A stretch of DNA of 64,000 nucleotides from Halothiobacillus neapolitanus c2. GTDB taxonomy: Bacteria; Pseudomonadota; Gammaproteobacteria; Halothiobacillales; Halothiobacillaceae. Shown here piece by piece: positions 19,815-29,788 of the stretch. The DNA lies in NCBI RefSeq assembly GCF_000024765.1, contig NC_013422.1, positions 825,501 through 889,500 on the forward strand, written 5' to 3'. How positions within the stretch are numbered: position 1 is the first letter of the stretch; each line of letters opens with the position of its first letter. The position numbers and the translations under genes are program-made. The notes beneath the pieces were generated by a model, which did no database searches, was not told the DNA's origin, and saw only the letters and a list, made by a program, of their open reading frames with translations.

Positions 19815-21292
19815 GGCGTGATCTCCGAAGAAGAAGTGAGGTCAGCGGCAGGTGGGTTCGCGACCCAGCCTCCACCCAGGGCTTTATAGAGTTGAATCAA
19901 ACTTGTGCTGACGGCCGCTTCACTGGTGGTGAGCAAATCCTGCAGGGTCAACAAGCTTCGTTGCGTATCGAGCACGGACTGAAAATCAATGAGGCCTGCG
20001 GCATATTGGCTTTGAGCGAGCGCTTGTGCACTCTGGGCTGCGGCGACTGCTCTGGTCAATGCGGCACGACGCTCTTGTTCGCGCGCGTATGAAATCAGAG
20101 CGTTTTCCACTTCGGCAAACGCCGTCAGTACGGTAGATTCGTATTGAGCCAGGGCCTGCGCCTGCAGGGCATTCTGGATCTGGATGTTCTGATGAATCCG
20201 ACCGGCATCGAAAAGCGTCCAGGCGGCATTACTGCCGATCGAAAAGGTTTTGGCTCCCGCCGTGAACAGGTTGCCTGAGGCCAAAGAAGCCAGACCGATA
20301 CTGCCCGCCAGAGAGAAGTCAGGGTACTGGGCAGCCGTTGCCACACCGATTTGGGCGGTTTGCGCGGCCAATTGCCGTTCTGCCCGGCGAATATCGGGCC
20401 GACGACGGAGCAGATCGGCAGGAATACCCGTATTCATCATGGCATCAGCCTGGGGAATCGGCGCGGTGGCGAATGGGGGCAGGTCTTCGGGGTTGATGCC
20501 GAGCAGTATCGCAATCTGGTTCTTGGTTTGGGCAAGGTTGGTCTCCAGCACGGGAATCTGGGCACGGGTCTGTTCCAGCGCGGAAGTGGCCTGTTCCAAG
20601 TCGAGACGACTGGTCAAACCCGCCTGATAGCGCCATTGAGCCAAATCGCGGGTTTGCGTCTGGATGGCGAGATTGGCCTCGGCAACAGCAAGCCTTGCCG
20701 CAAAGGCGCGCAGATTCAGGTAGTTGACACCCACCTCGGCCGTGAGACTGGTCTGAACGGCGGACAGATCGGCTTCACTTGCCTCCACTTGTGCTGAGGC
20801 CGCTTCAAGAGCACGTCGTTTTCCGCCAAAGATATCCATTTCCCAGCGGGCATCGAAACCGGCGGTGTACTGATTATTGATAAGCCCAGAACCCAGCTCT
20901 TGACTGCTGCCAATGCGGTTGGCCGAAGCGTTTGTTCCGAGTGTCGGGAATCGATCCGCCTCGGCAAACCCGCGCCGAGCACGGGCTTCAAGCAGACGGG
21001 CTTCTGCCTGTTTCAGATTCTTGTTGTTGGCCAGCGCTCGCTCAATCAACCGATCCAGAACCGGGTCATGGAATTCGCGCCACCAACGAGCCAGCCCGGC
21101 GTCATCAACGCTCGGTGGCGATGCGTTTACTATTGGCGATTGCCAGTTTTTCGGTACGGGAACCGTCGGCTTCTGGTAATCCGGACCGACTGCCGCGCAC
21201 CCGGAAAGGATCAAGGCAGCCGATATGCCTGCGGTAATTTGCCTTGGGTAAAGGGTTTTGAAGTTCAATCGCAGATCACCTGATGGGCGCAT
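19811..21292 (-). CDS. Outer-membrane efflux lipoprotein, NodT family
   Basis: TolC-like outer-membrane channel of 493 residues. The lipobox ILSGC (cysteine near residue 32) is followed by the family-typical AAVGPDYQKPTVPVP. Two repeats of the outer membrane efflux protein domain follow. These carry long Ala/Gln/Leu-rich helices and the TSRLDLEQATSALEQTRAQ-type pattern, plus QYAAGLIDFQSVLDTQRSL in the second half. It is the first gene of the MacAB-like operon; its stop overlaps the adaptor start. About 310 bases upstream, to the tRNA-Val gene, contain nothing else I can support. Confidence 0.94.
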   Translation of the reverse strand: MRPSGDLRLNFKTLYPRQITAGISAALILSGCAAVGPDYQKPTVPVPKNWQSPIVNASPPSVDDAGLARWWREFHDPVLDRLIERALANNKNLKQAEARLLEARARRGFAEADRFPTLGTNASANRIGSSQELGSGLINNQYTAGFDARWEMDIFGGKRRALEAASAQVEASEADLSAVQTSLTAEVGVNYLNLRAFAARLAVAEANLAIQTQTRDLAQWRYQAGLTSRLDLEQATSALEQTRAQIPVLETNLAQTKNQIAILLGINPEDLPPFATAPIPQADAMMNTGIPADLLRRRPDIRRAERQLAAQTAQIGVATAAQYPDFSLAGSIGLASLASGNLFTAGAKTFSIGSNAAWTLFDAGRIHQNIQIQNALQAQALAQYESTVLTAFAEVENALISYAREQERRAALTRAVAAAQSAQALAQSQYAAGLIDFQSVLDTQRSLLTLQDLLTTSEAAVSTSLIQLYKALGGGWVANPPAADLTSSSEITP

Positions 21293-21605
21293 AAAAAAAC
21301 CTGATAATAATACCTTTAGAGTATTTCGGCGGGGTTTTTGTGTGCTGTTTGAACAAAAAATTTAAACCAGTCACTCTCTATATTGACGTGTCCAGGGCTC
21401 GCGGTGCGGCAAAAATCATACCGATGACGCTTTAATACATCAGGTTCTTTATCGTTGCCGAGAATCCTGGATGCACACCCATTCGTCCAGAAGTTTAACT
21501 GCACATCAAGATAATTCGTGAAGGCCTTTCCTATTAGGCCCTGCGCCAAGATGGCTTCCCTCTTGACTAGAAAAATACAGGCGGGTAAAGTGCCGCACTC
21601 AATTT

Positions 21606-21680
21606 AGTCGCGTAGCTCAGTGGTAGAGCATCACCTTGACATGGTGGTGGTCGGTGGTTCGATCCCACTCGCGACTACCA
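21606..21680 (+). tRNA. tRNA-Val (anticodon GAC)
   Basis: Full cloverleaf of 75 nt including an encoded CCA end. The acceptor stem is AGTCGCG with CGCGACT. The D-arm is GCTCAGTGGTAGAGC. The anticodon loop TTGACAT, closed by CACC/GGTG-type pairs, gives anticodon GAC (valine). The T-arm holds GGTTCGATCC. A rho-independent terminator follows about 50 bases later. Confidence 0.96.
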
Positions 21681-21729
21681 GTTCGATATTCTTAAGTCAT
21701 TGTTCAATCCTATTTGGACTATAAATGCT

Positions 21730-21773
21730 AAAAAGCCTCAAACACGCAATGAAATGCGGTTTGAGGCTTTTTT
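21730..21773 (+). terminator. Rho-independent terminator after tRNA-Val
   Basis: The stem arms AAAGCCTCAAAC and GTTTGAGGCTTT are perfectly complementary across a loop of about 15 bases and are followed by a run of T. It is preceded by A residues, so it could also act on the opposite strand for the leftward sensor kinase gene's surroundings. The 138 bases between it and the kinase gene's stop hold nothing recognisable. Confidence 0.9.
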
Positions 21774-21911
21774 GTTTGCCTTGAATCAATGATTAGTTCG
21801 AATATTTTTTGGTATCTGATAACTCAACACCAGACTTGAAGCTGAATGATCACCCGAAGCTGACCGCTGGCGTTGCCCACAACGTCAAACCCAAGAGCAT
21901 TTCGGTGATCG

Positions 21912-23357
21912 TTAGGATACCTTCAAGCGAGGAAATGTCAGGAGGACTTTCAAGCCGGGATGATTATCGTGCAGTTCGACGGTGCCGCCCTGTTCGTGCA
22001 TGGCCGCGCGCACCAAGGCAAGCCCCAAACCGCTGCCGGGCGAGCTGCGTGCCGCATCCAGCCGGACAAACCGTTCCAGCACGCGCAATCGATCGGCGGG
22101 ATTGGGGATGCCCGGCCCGTTATCGGCGATGGTGAGTGTGATGCTTTTTTCCTGCTGGGTGAGGGTAACGGCTACTTTTGATCCCGCAGGAATGTGATTG
22201 AGGGCGTTTTCCAGCAAATTGACCACGATTTGCGTCAGTAGCCCTTGACTGGCCAGCCGGGTAATACCCGGTTGAATCTGTGCGCTGAGATGAACACCGC
22301 GGTCTTCTGCCGCCAACTGGTAAAAATCAACTAAATCAATCAGTAGCGTGCTGAAATCCACGGTCGTAAAGACCTCTCGCCGCATACCAGCTTCCGCTTG
22401 GGCAATGGCGATCAGGGTATTGAACAGTGCAAGGAGTTGATCGGCATCGTCCAGAGTTTGCTGCATGACGTTTCGATATTCTTCGGCGGGGCGCTCATGA
22501 GTTAAGGAGATTTCCAGTCGATTGCGCAGGCGGGTGAGCGGGCTGCGTAAATCGTGGGCGATGTTATCGGTCACGCTGCGCATCCCAGCCATGAGTTCAT
22601 CGATGCGGTCGAGCATTTGATTGAGTCGGGCGGAGAGATCCGAAAACTCATCGCCCTTGCCTTCATCGGGAATACGGCGGGAAAATTCTCCGGCCATGAT
22701 CTGCGTGGCCGTGTGGGTGATGGTGTCGATGCGGCGCAATACGGCAAGCCCCATCCAGCCGCCGCCCGCCAAGGAAAACAAGGTGATGATGCCCAAGGCC
22801 CAGCTCAGCAGATATCCGGTGTGGTCGGTGAATCCTTCCTCTTCGACCATCGCCTGACCGACCAGCAGGCAGTGCCCATCCGCGAGCCGTGTGCTCAGGG
22901 CGCGCACGCGGATATCCGAATCTTCCGCCTGTAGTTTTTTCGGCACGATGTCGCTTTGGTCGCTGAATTGGGCCGGTTGGCCACAGCTTAAATCATCGGG
23001 CCACCTCAGAAGATTACCCGCCAGAATGTGCTGATTGGCATCAACCAAGAGATAAAGACGGCTGCTTTTATCCGTCTGCGCGACCTGTTCTTGAATTTGC
23101 CCGACCAAGCCCTCGCCCTCGCCCGAGCCATCACTGACATCACCGCGTAATTGCGTCAGCTCATCGCGCAAATTCACATCGATTTGCCCCACGATATATT
23201 GCGTGGAAAGCCAATACACGCCCGCCAGCGAAACACCCACCACCAAGCTAAACGCCAAGGCGAACAATAACGCCAGCCTGAACACGCTGGTGCGCCATAA
23301 GCGCTTTAGGCGTTGCCAGCTGCGCAGGGGCAGGCCGATAACCTCAACTAGCGACAT
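21912..23357 (-). CDS. Two-component sensor histidine kinase
   Basis: 481-residue membrane kinase. It has two transmembrane helices (about residues 27-50 and 185-210) flanking a periplasmic sensor region of roughly 130 residues, then a HAMP linker. The HisKA site is DNIAHDLRSPLTRLRNRLEI, with the phospho-accepting histidine. The ATP-binding region has the N-box VNLLENALNHIPAG, G1 DNGPGIPNP and a GSGLGLALV G2 box. ATG 23357 overlaps the TGA of the response-regulator gene by one base, so that start is chosen over the TTG one codon earlier. Its likely target is the divergent RND operon. Confidence 0.95.
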   Translation of the reverse strand: MSLVEVIGLPLRSWQRLKRLWRTSVFRLALLFALAFSLVVGVSLAGVYWLSTQYIVGQIDVNLRDELTQLRGDVSDGSGEGEGLVGQIQEQVAQTDKSSRLYLLVDANQHILAGNLLRWPDDLSCGQPAQFSDQSDIVPKKLQAEDSDIRVRALSTRLADGHCLLVGQAMVEEEGFTDHTGYLLSWALGIITLFSLAGGGWMGLAVLRRIDTITHTATQIMAGEFSRRIPDEGKGDEFSDLSARLNQMLDRIDELMAGMRSVTDNIAHDLRSPLTRLRNRLEISLTHERPAEEYRNVMQQTLDDADQLLALFNTLIAIAQAEAGMRREVFTTVDFSTLLIDLVDFYQLAAEDRGVHLSAQIQPGITRLASQGLLTQIVVNLLENALNHIPAGSKVAVTLTQQEKSITLTIADNGPGIPNPADRLRVLERFVRLDAARSSPGSGLGLALVRAAMHEQGGTVELHDNHPGLKVLLTFPRLKVS

Positions 23358-24037
23358 CAAACAGGCACATCGCTCAGCACATAACCCGCGCCACGCACGG
23401 TATGCAACAGCGGCGTATCGAAATCCCGATCAATTTTGCTGCGCAGCCTTGAAATATGCACATCGATCACATTGGTTTGTGGATCGAAATGGTAGCCCCA
23501 GACCTGTTCGAGCAGCATGGTGCGCGTCACGACCTGTCCGGCGTGGCGCATTAAATAATCCAGCAGACGAAATTCACGCGGCTGCAACAGAATCGGTTGA
23601 TCGCGACGCATGACTTTATGTCGCACCCGATCAAGAACAAGATCGGCCACCGCCAGCGTATCGCTCGAATCGCGCGTTTGCATGCGCCGGGTGAGTGCCT
23701 CGATGCGGGCCAGCAATTCGGAGAATGCGTAGGGTTTGGTGAGGTAATCATCGCCACCGGCTTTGAGCCCAGTCACGCGGTCATCAACTTCCCCGCGCGC
23801 CGACAGAATCAACACGGGCGTTGCCCTGCCCGCCGCGCGGTAAGCGGCGATCAAACCCAAGCCATCAAGCCCCGGCAGCATGCGATCGACGATCAAGGCA
23901 TCGTATTCACCCGTCATCGCCAGATGAAGGCCATCAGTGCCATTGGCTGCCCGATCCACCGAGTGCCCGCTCTCCTCCAGGCCCTTGGCGAGGTAGGTCG
24001 CCGCCTGCACATCATCTTCAACCAGTAGTAGTTTCAT
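23357..24037 (-). CDS. OmpR/PhoB-family response regulator
   Basis: 226-residue DNA-binding regulator. The receiver domain has acidic residues in LVEDDVQAA, the phospho-acceptor aspartate in ALIVDRMLPGLDG, the conserved Ser in LILSARGEVDDR and the Lys in DDYLTKPYAFSELLAR. The C-terminal winged helix ends with the typical NVIDVHISRLRSKID and HTVRGAGYVL segments. It is co-transcribed with the kinase and divergent from the efflux operon starting at 24173. The 135-base gap between them presumably holds its binding sites, but I could not identify a clear repeat there. Confidence 0.96.
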   Translation of the reverse strand: MKLLLVEDDVQAATYLAKGLEESGHSVDRAANGTDGLHLAMTGEYDALIVDRMLPGLDGLGLIAAYRAAGRATPVLILSARGEVDDRVTGLKAGGDDYLTKPYAFSELLARIEALTRRMQTRDSSDTLAVADLVLDRVRHKVMRRDQPILLQPREFRLLDYLMRHAGQVVTRTMLLEQVWGYHFDPQTNVIDVHISRLRSKIDRDFDTPLLHTVRGAGYVLSDVPV

Positions 24038-24172
24038 GCGTGCATCCTAAATCAGTCCGCAATCCGGGAAGATGAAAATATGGTCATGTTGCGTTCATCC
24101 GCTCAAAAGGCATACACCCTTATGATCTTGCCATGACGGCACACCCCCGTACCGAAAAGTGATAAGGGATTT

Positions 24173-25531
24173 ATGTTTATAAAATCACAATTGTTAAATC
24201 AGACAACGCGTCGTTGGCGTGCCACCGCGCGAGCGGGCACCTTGCTAATCATGCTTGCCGCCGTGGCGGGCTGTGCCCAGTATCAGCCCCTGCCAGAAAC
24301 GGCGCGCTTGCCAGCAACCCCCGCGCCGCCCAAGCAGGTCTGGACGCTCGAAAGCGCCACACGGTACGCGTTTAAGCACAACCCCCAACTGATCGAAAGC
24401 AACACCCAATTGACGCTGGCGCGCCAACAAGCCGGTTTGGCGAATGTGCCGCCGCCGATGAGCTTGGGGTTCTCGCTGGATCATCCTTGGCAACAAGGGC
24501 TGTTCAACGCCTTCAGCTTATCGGTGAGTCAGGATTTAAGTTACTGGCTGAAACAAGCACCGCGCAAACAAGCTACCCAAGCGCGTTTGCGCCAAGCGAT
24601 TTTGAACCATCGCTGGCAGGCGTGGCAATTAGCCGCCGCCGTGCAGCAGCAGTATGTGACTGTCTGGTATCAACAAAAACAGCTGCGCTTGCTGCACGCC
24701 CAAATTCAGTGGCTCGATCAGCGGATCACAGCGAATGCGGCGGCAGAACAAGCGGGGCTAATCACCGCCGACACGCAAGCCTTGCTATTGACCAATGCGG
24801 CGCAGTGGCAGCAAATGGCGCACGCGGCCAATCTGCAACAGATTAAAAACCTTGCCCAATTGCGGCAGCTGTTGGGGCTGCCCGCCGATACCGCACTGCA
24901 TCTAATCAAGCCACCACAACCCGCGCTTACTTCTCAGATAATCAACACATCATCAATTGCCCAACGCCCCGATGTGTTGGCACTCAAAGCGGCCATTGAT
25001 GAGCAAGATGCGCAATATCGCCAAGCGCTGATCGATCAATTCCCCTCGATCAGCCTGGGGCTGACCCGCGCGCAAGATACCTCCAAGGTGCAAACCATGG
25101 GCGTTGGCATCAATCTCGTTTTGCCGTCGCTCGATGGCAATCGCCACGCCATTTCGGTGGCGAAAACCAGCCGAAAGCTGGCGGCAGAGCAATATCAACA
25201 TCGCTTACTGCAAATTCGCAGTGACTTCGCGGCGCTGCGGCAAAAACAAGCCGAACTGCAACGCGCACGCAAGCAGATTAAAGCGAACCTACCGGCGCTG
25301 CGCCAACGGCTGAATGAGGCCGAGCAAGCGATGGCACAGGGTTTGTTGAATGCCAATACCGTCGATACCTTGCGGCAAACCGTCGTCAATCAACGCTTGG
25401 CTTTGTTGCAGAACACCGCAGCGCGCCAACGCGCCGGCTATGCCCTGCCTGCGCTGGTGGGCATTGATCCGGCCATCCTATCCGTATCGAATGCAGTCGC
25501 AAACCAATCACCGACACCCACGGAACACTGA
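24173..25531 (+). CDS. TolC-family outer-membrane efflux protein
   Basis: 452-residue outer-membrane component of an RND pump. The lipobox-like AAVAGC near residue 35 suggests a lipoprotein. The mature part is helix-rich with many Gln and Ala (for instance TQLTLARQQAGLANVPPP), like the CzcC/CusC branch of the outer membrane efflux family. A ribosome binding site AAGGGA lies just before ATG 24173. The next gene begins 3 bases after its stop codon. It is the first gene of a four-gene unit that is divergent from the two-component system. Confidence 0.88.
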   Translation: MFIKSQLLNQTTRRWRATARAGTLLIMLAAVAGCAQYQPLPETARLPATPAPPKQVWTLESATRYAFKHNPQLIESNTQLTLARQQAGLANVPPPMSLGFSLDHPWQQGLFNAFSLSVSQDLSYWLKQAPRKQATQARLRQAILNHRWQAWQLAAAVQQQYVTVWYQQKQLRLLHAQIQWLDQRITANAAAEQAGLITADTQALLLTNAAQWQQMAHAANLQQIKNLAQLRQLLGLPADTALHLIKPPQPALTSQIINTSSIAQRPDVLALKAAIDEQDAQYRQALIDQFPSISLGLTRAQDTSKVQTMGVGINLVLPSLDGNRHAISVAKTSRKLAAEQYQHRLLQIRSDFAALRQKQAELQRARKQIKANLPALRQRLNEAEQAMAQGLLNANTVDTLRQTVVNQRLALLQNTAARQRAGYALPALVGIDPAILSVSNAVANQSPTPTEH

Positions 25532-25534
25532 TCT

Positions 25535-26632
25535 ATGTTTTCTTCATTTACACGCTGGACACTCATTGGCTTGCTTGGCTTGGCGGCACTGAATCATACC
25601 GTGCTCGCGGCCGACACCGCCGCATCCGACTCCGTGCAAATACAGGTTCAGCTCGTGCCGCTTGCTGAAGGTCGGCTTCAAGCCACGCCTCGATTCACGG
25701 GGCAAATCGTGCCCATCCCTTCGGCTGTGCGCGTGGCAAGCTGCGCGTTCGAGGGGCGGGTGACACGCCTTTTTGTTCAACCCGGTTCGACGGTCAGCAA
25801 AAACGCGCCTTTGCTCACCGTGCACACCAGTGCCCAGACACGCCAACAAGTAGCGCAGGCCAAAGCCAATCTGGCGTTTGCCCGCAAACATCTGGCGCAA
25901 ATCAAAATCATGCTCAAATCTCAATTGGCCACTCAGTCGGATTGGGCGCAGGCAGAACAAGGCCTGGCCTTGGCCGAGGCGAACTGGCGGTCGCTGGTGG
26001 CCAGCGGGGCCACAAAACCGCAGCATACTTTGACCGCAGCGCGGGCGGGCGTGGTACAAACCATCTCCGTGCAACTGGGTGGTGTATTCACCGCCAATCA
26101 ACCCTTATTGACCACGGTGGCCGCCGGGCAATGGGAAATCAAAATCCCAACACCTGTGGCCGTAGCTCAACAATTGAGCAACGGTGATGCCGTTAAAGTC
26201 CAATCGGTTTTTGGCGCGCAGCCGCCGCTGACAACGCACATTTTTGCTATCGATCCGATGGTTTTGCCGGGCAGCAATCGCCAACCCATTCATCTTCACC
26301 TGCCAACCAGTCAATCAGCCCAAAGCCCCAATTGGGTACTGGGAGAGGCCATCTCGGCGCAATTCACCTTGCCGGGTCAAACCGGTTTGATTTTGCCGCA
26401 TGCGGCCGTTCAAACCGATGCCAGCGGTCAGAATTTCATCTGGCTGGATCGTGCACACAAGGCGGTGGCCGTGCCGGTACACGTGCTCGATACGGTTGAA
26501 GCGCAAAGTGTGATCGAACCCATCGAATCGGGCGCTTTGACAGCGGGCGATCAGGTCGTCGCTACGGGGGCGCCGAATGTGGCGGCGGGCATGACGCTGA
26601 TTGCGGCACCGTCAACCGGGGCTCAGCCATGA
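25535..26632 (+). CDS. RND efflux periplasmic adaptor protein
   Basis: 365-residue HlyD/CusB-type adaptor. It has an N-terminal signal peptide ending near LAADTAA and a lipoyl motif region CAFEGRVTRLFVQPGSTVSK. The short coiled-coil hairpin is Ala/Gln/Lys rich (QVAQAKANLAFARKHLAQIK). The second lipoyl half is LTAARAGVVQTISVQLGG. The TGA overlaps the ATG of the pump gene (ATGA at 26629-26632), showing tight coupling to the transporter. Substrate is not determinable from the adaptor. Confidence 0.9.
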   Translation: MFSSFTRWTLIGLLGLAALNHTVLAADTAASDSVQIQVQLVPLAEGRLQATPRFTGQIVPIPSAVRVASCAFEGRVTRLFVQPGSTVSKNAPLLTVHTSAQTRQQVAQAKANLAFARKHLAQIKIMLKSQLATQSDWAQAEQGLALAEANWRSLVASGATKPQHTLTAARAGVVQTISVQLGGVFTANQPLLTTVAAGQWEIKIPTPVAVAQQLSNGDAVKVQSVFGAQPPLTTHIFAIDPMVLPGSNRQPIHLHLPTSQSAQSPNWVLGEAISAQFTLPGQTGLILPHAAVQTDASGQNFIWLDRAHKAVAVPVHVLDTVEAQSVIEPIESGALTAGDQVVATGAPNVAAGMTLIAAPSTGAQP

Positions 26633-29600
26633 GGTCTTATGCTGCGGTGGCGCACTTTGTATTGCGCCATCAACGCTCGTTGTTGTTTTTACTGTTGGTT
26701 TTGGTGGCCGGTGGTGTGTTCACCGCCCTGACACTGCCGGTGGCGCTGTTTCCGAGCTTGAGCTTCCCGCGGATTGTGGTCGCCGTCGATGCCGGTAACC
26801 GCGATGCCGCGCAAATGGTTCGCAGCATCACCAAGCCGGTTGAACAAGCCCTGCGCTCGGTACCCGGCGTGCAATCTGTCGCCAGCAGCACCAATCGGGG
26901 CAGTGCCGATTTGGATTTGCGCTTTGCCTGGGGCACCGACATGGCCCGCGCCGAACTGCAAACCGCCGCCGCGATGAATTCGGTGTTGCCCAGCTTGCCT
27001 GCGGGCACGGCCTTTCGCGTGCATCGGGAAAACCCAACCCGCTTTCCGGTGATTGCCTACAGCTTGACATCTAACAGCCAAAGCCAAACCGAACTGCGCA
27101 CCTTGGCGCAATACACGCTCGCCCCACTGCTTTCCAGCATCCCGGGCGTGCGCCAAGTGCAGATTCAGGGCGGCGCGCTGCCGGAATATCATGTGCTGCT
27201 GAATCCCGAACGGCTAAAGGCGTTAAACATCACCGCACAAGAAGTTGTCACGGCGCTGAACAGCGGTCAGGGACAACACGCCATTGGGCACCTGCAAACC
27301 CCCAATCGGTTGGAATTGTTGCTCACCGATGGTCGTCTGCGCGATGCGGCCGAGATCGGGCAGGTCGTGATTCGCCATACCGCAGCAGGCAGCGTTCGGG
27401 TTGCGGATGTCGCGCAGGTGGTGCATTCAACCGTGCCCAATTACCAACGCATCACCGCCGATGGCAAACCGGCGGTACTTTTGATGATCAAACAGCAATT
27501 GGGCGGAAACACCGTGGCCATCGCCCATGCGGTGCGCGCCAGCTTGCATGACAATGCGCCTTTGATTCCCGCTGGTGTGGTGCTGAAAAAATGGTATGAC
27601 CAAAGCACCTTGATTGTCGATTCAGCAAAATCTGTGCGCGATGCCATTGTGCTCGGCGTACTGTTTGCGATTTTGATTCTGTTTTTATTTCTGAAAAATG
27701 GCCGCGTCACGCTGGTGGCCCTGCTCGTGGTGCCCGCCGTGTTGGCCAGCACCTTGATTTTGCTAAAATTGTTCGGGCTGGATTTCAATATCATGACCTT
27801 GGGCGGCATGGCCGCGGCGGTGGGGCTGGTCATCGACGACATCATCGTGATGATCGAGTACCTGCTGCACCCCAAACACACCCGGCGGCGCCCGCATTTA
27901 TTGCATCCCTTATCGGAATTTACCCGCCCTCTGGTCGGCTCATCGACGGCCACCATTATCATTTTTGCCCCGCTGGCCTTTCTCGATGGCGTGACCGGCG
28001 CGTTTTTCAAAGCCCTGTCGTTGACCATGGCAGCCAGCCTGATCCTGTCGTTCTTGTTTACCTGGCTCGTGGTGCCGATTGTGCTCAATCGCTTGAATAT
28101 CAAGCCCAAACCACCCAAAGACTCGACCGTGCCGCAGGAAGGCGTGATGACGCGTGGCTACCGAATCGTGTTATCTCGCTTGCTGCGTGCACCGATTCTG
28201 TTGTTGCCCGTAATCGTCGGTTTGGGTGCTATAGGTTGGGTGAGTCTCACGCACATCCCCACCGGCTTTATGCCGGAAATGAACGAGGGCGGCTTCGTGC
28301 TGGATTACCAAACCCGGCCCGGCCAATCCCTCACGGAAACCAATCGCGAGCTGATGCAGGTCGAAGCCTTGATTCAGGCCATGCCCGAAGTCGATACGCT
28401 GACCCGCCGCACCGGCGCGCAACTCGGCGGCGGGCTCACCGAAGCCAATCAGGGCGATATGTTCATTCAGCTCAAATCACCGGATCATCAAACCGAGGTA
28501 ATGGATCGCATCGCCACAGAAATTGCGCAAAAAGTACCAGACGTCACCGTGCAGGACATGAATCAACCGATGGGCGATTTGATTGGCGATCTGGCCGGTT
28601 CACCCCGACCGGTCGTGATTCGCCTGTTCGGACAAAGCCAACACGAACTGCAAGCCCTTGCGCCGAAAGTCGCCCGAGCCATCAGTGGCATCAACGGCAT
28701 CAAGGAAGTGCAAAACGGCCTCGTGATTGCCGGCGATACGCTCGAATTTCATATTGATCGCAACAAGGCCGCGGTGGCCGACATCACGCCGGGCGCCATC
28801 GTGCAGCAAATGGGCACCTTGTTCGGCGGTACCGTCGCCACCCGCCTTGCCGAAGGCGAGCAAGTTGTCGGTGTGCGCGTCATTACGCCCAAATACCTGC
28901 GCGCCACGCCGCAAAGCCTGGAGAATATGGATTTGACCAATGCGGCGGGGCAGCCCGTTCGGGTGGGCGATGTGGGGCATTTTGTGTCCATCACCGGCAC
29001 GCCGCAAATCACCCGCTATAACCAAAAGCCGATGGTGGCCGTCTCGGCGCGGATTGGTGGACGCGGCTTCGGCGGCACCATTGCCGATGTCAAAAAAGCC
29101 CTGGCTCAACCTGGCCTTTTGCCGCAGGGCGTTTATTACCAACTCTCGGGTTTGTATCAGCAACAGCAAATCGCCTTTCATGGCCTGATGCTGGTGTTTG
29201 CCACCGCCACTGCGCTGGTGTTTCTGGCTTTGCTGTTTTTATACGAACGCTTCGCCATCAGCCTATCGATCATCAGCGCGCCGCTGATGGCCGTGGCCGG
29301 GGTGTTGTTCGGGCTGTGGGTGACCGGTCAAACGCTCAATATCACCTCACTGATGGGGCTGACGATGATTATCGGCATCGTCACCGAAGTGGCCGTGTTT
29401 TACTTCTTTGAAGTCGGGCGTATCCGCAGCGGGCCGTGGGGCGATCGTTTAATCGAAGCCGGTGTGCGCCGCCTGCGCCCCACCATCATGACCAGCTTAG
29501 CGGCGATTTTAACCCTGCTGCCCTTGGCGCTCGGCATTGGGCAAGGCTCGGCCATGCAGCAACCCTTAGCCATCGCCATCATCAGCGGCATGATCGTGCA

Positions 29601-29688
29601 AATTCCCTTGGCCTTGCTGGTGATGCCAACGTTGTATCGGCTGTTCCTGCGGAAAAAATATTTGGCACAGCAGACAAGTGGATCATGA
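26629..29688 (+). CDS. RND-family efflux transporter, inner-membrane pump
   Basis: 1019-residue proton-driven pump with the AcrB/CusA architecture. Helix 1 is followed by a first periplasmic loop with the porter-domain sequence TKPVEQALRSVPGVQ. Central membrane helices contain the proton-relay motif GLVIDDIIVMIEYL, which has two adjacent acidic residues as in drug pumps. A second periplasmic loop and C-terminal helices follow, where a glutamate sits in IIGIVTEVAVFYFFEV. The DD motif looks more like the hydrophobe/amphiphile class than the heavy-metal class, but the operon layout with a two-component system and a PepSY gene is also seen for metal pumps. Substrate remains open. Confidence 0.93.
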   Translation: MRSYAAVAHFVLRHQRSLLFLLLVLVAGGVFTALTLPVALFPSLSFPRIVVAVDAGNRDAAQMVRSITKPVEQALRSVPGVQSVASSTNRGSADLDLRFAWGTDMARAELQTAAAMNSVLPSLPAGTAFRVHRENPTRFPVIAYSLTSNSQSQTELRTLAQYTLAPLLSSIPGVRQVQIQGGALPEYHVLLNPERLKALNITAQEVVTALNSGQGQHAIGHLQTPNRLELLLTDGRLRDAAEIGQVVIRHTAAGSVRVADVAQVVHSTVPNYQRITADGKPAVLLMIKQQLGGNTVAIAHAVRASLHDNAPLIPAGVVLKKWYDQSTLIVDSAKSVRDAIVLGVLFAILILFLFLKNGRVTLVALLVVPAVLASTLILLKLFGLDFNIMTLGGMAAAVGLVIDDIIVMIEYLLHPKHTRRRPHLLHPLSEFTRPLVGSSTATIIIFAPLAFLDGVTGAFFKALSLTMAASLILSFLFTWLVVPIVLNRLNIKPKPPKDSTVPQEGVMTRGYRIVLSRLLRAPILLLPVIVGLGAIGWVSLTHIPTGFMPEMNEGGFVLDYQTRPGQSLTETNRELMQVEALIQAMPEVDTLTRRTGAQLGGGLTEANQGDMFIQLKSPDHQTEVMDRIATEIAQKVPDVTVQDMNQPMGDLIGDLAGSPRPVVIRLFGQSQHELQALAPKVARAISGINGIKEVQNGLVIAGDTLEFHIDRNKAAVADITPGAIVQQMGTLFGGTVATRLAEGEQVVGVRVITPKYLRATPQSLENMDLTNAAGQPVRVGDVGHFVSITGTPQITRYNQKPMVAVSARIGGRGFGGTIADVKKALAQPGLLPQGVYYQLSGLYQQQQIAFHGLMLVFATATALVFLALLFLYERFAISLSIISAPLMAVAGVLFGLWVTGQTLNITSLMGLTMIIGIVTEVAVFYFFEVGRIRSGPWGDRLIEAGVRRLRPTIMTSLAAILTLLPLALGIGQGSAMQQPLAIAIISGMIVQIPLALLVMPTLYRLFLRKKYLAQQTSGS

Positions 29689-29730
29689 ACAACCGTTCAT
29701 TTCCCCGAAATCTCCGCGTAGGGTCGAGTC

Positions 29731-29770
29731 GTTAATCTGATTCCACTGATTCGATGGAGTCAGATTTAAC
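29731..29770 (+). other. Strong inverted repeat between the pump gene and the PepSY gene
   Basis: GTTAATCTGATTCCA (29731-29745) pairs with TGGAGTCAGATTTAAC (29755-29770) with one G-T pair and one bulge across a 9-base loop. No T-run follows, so it is not a standard terminator. It sits just before the PepSY gene's ribosome binding site (CAGGAG, 29775-29780). A stabilising or processing hairpin that uncouples PepSY expression from the pump would fit; this is inference. Confidence 0.55.
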
Positions 29771-29788
29771 CCAACAGGAGATAAATCC

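Noticed and set aside
21316-21549. A possible 77-residue leftward gene upstream of the NodT gene
   Set aside because: No ribosome binding site, no recognisable domain, and a composition like noncoding sequence.
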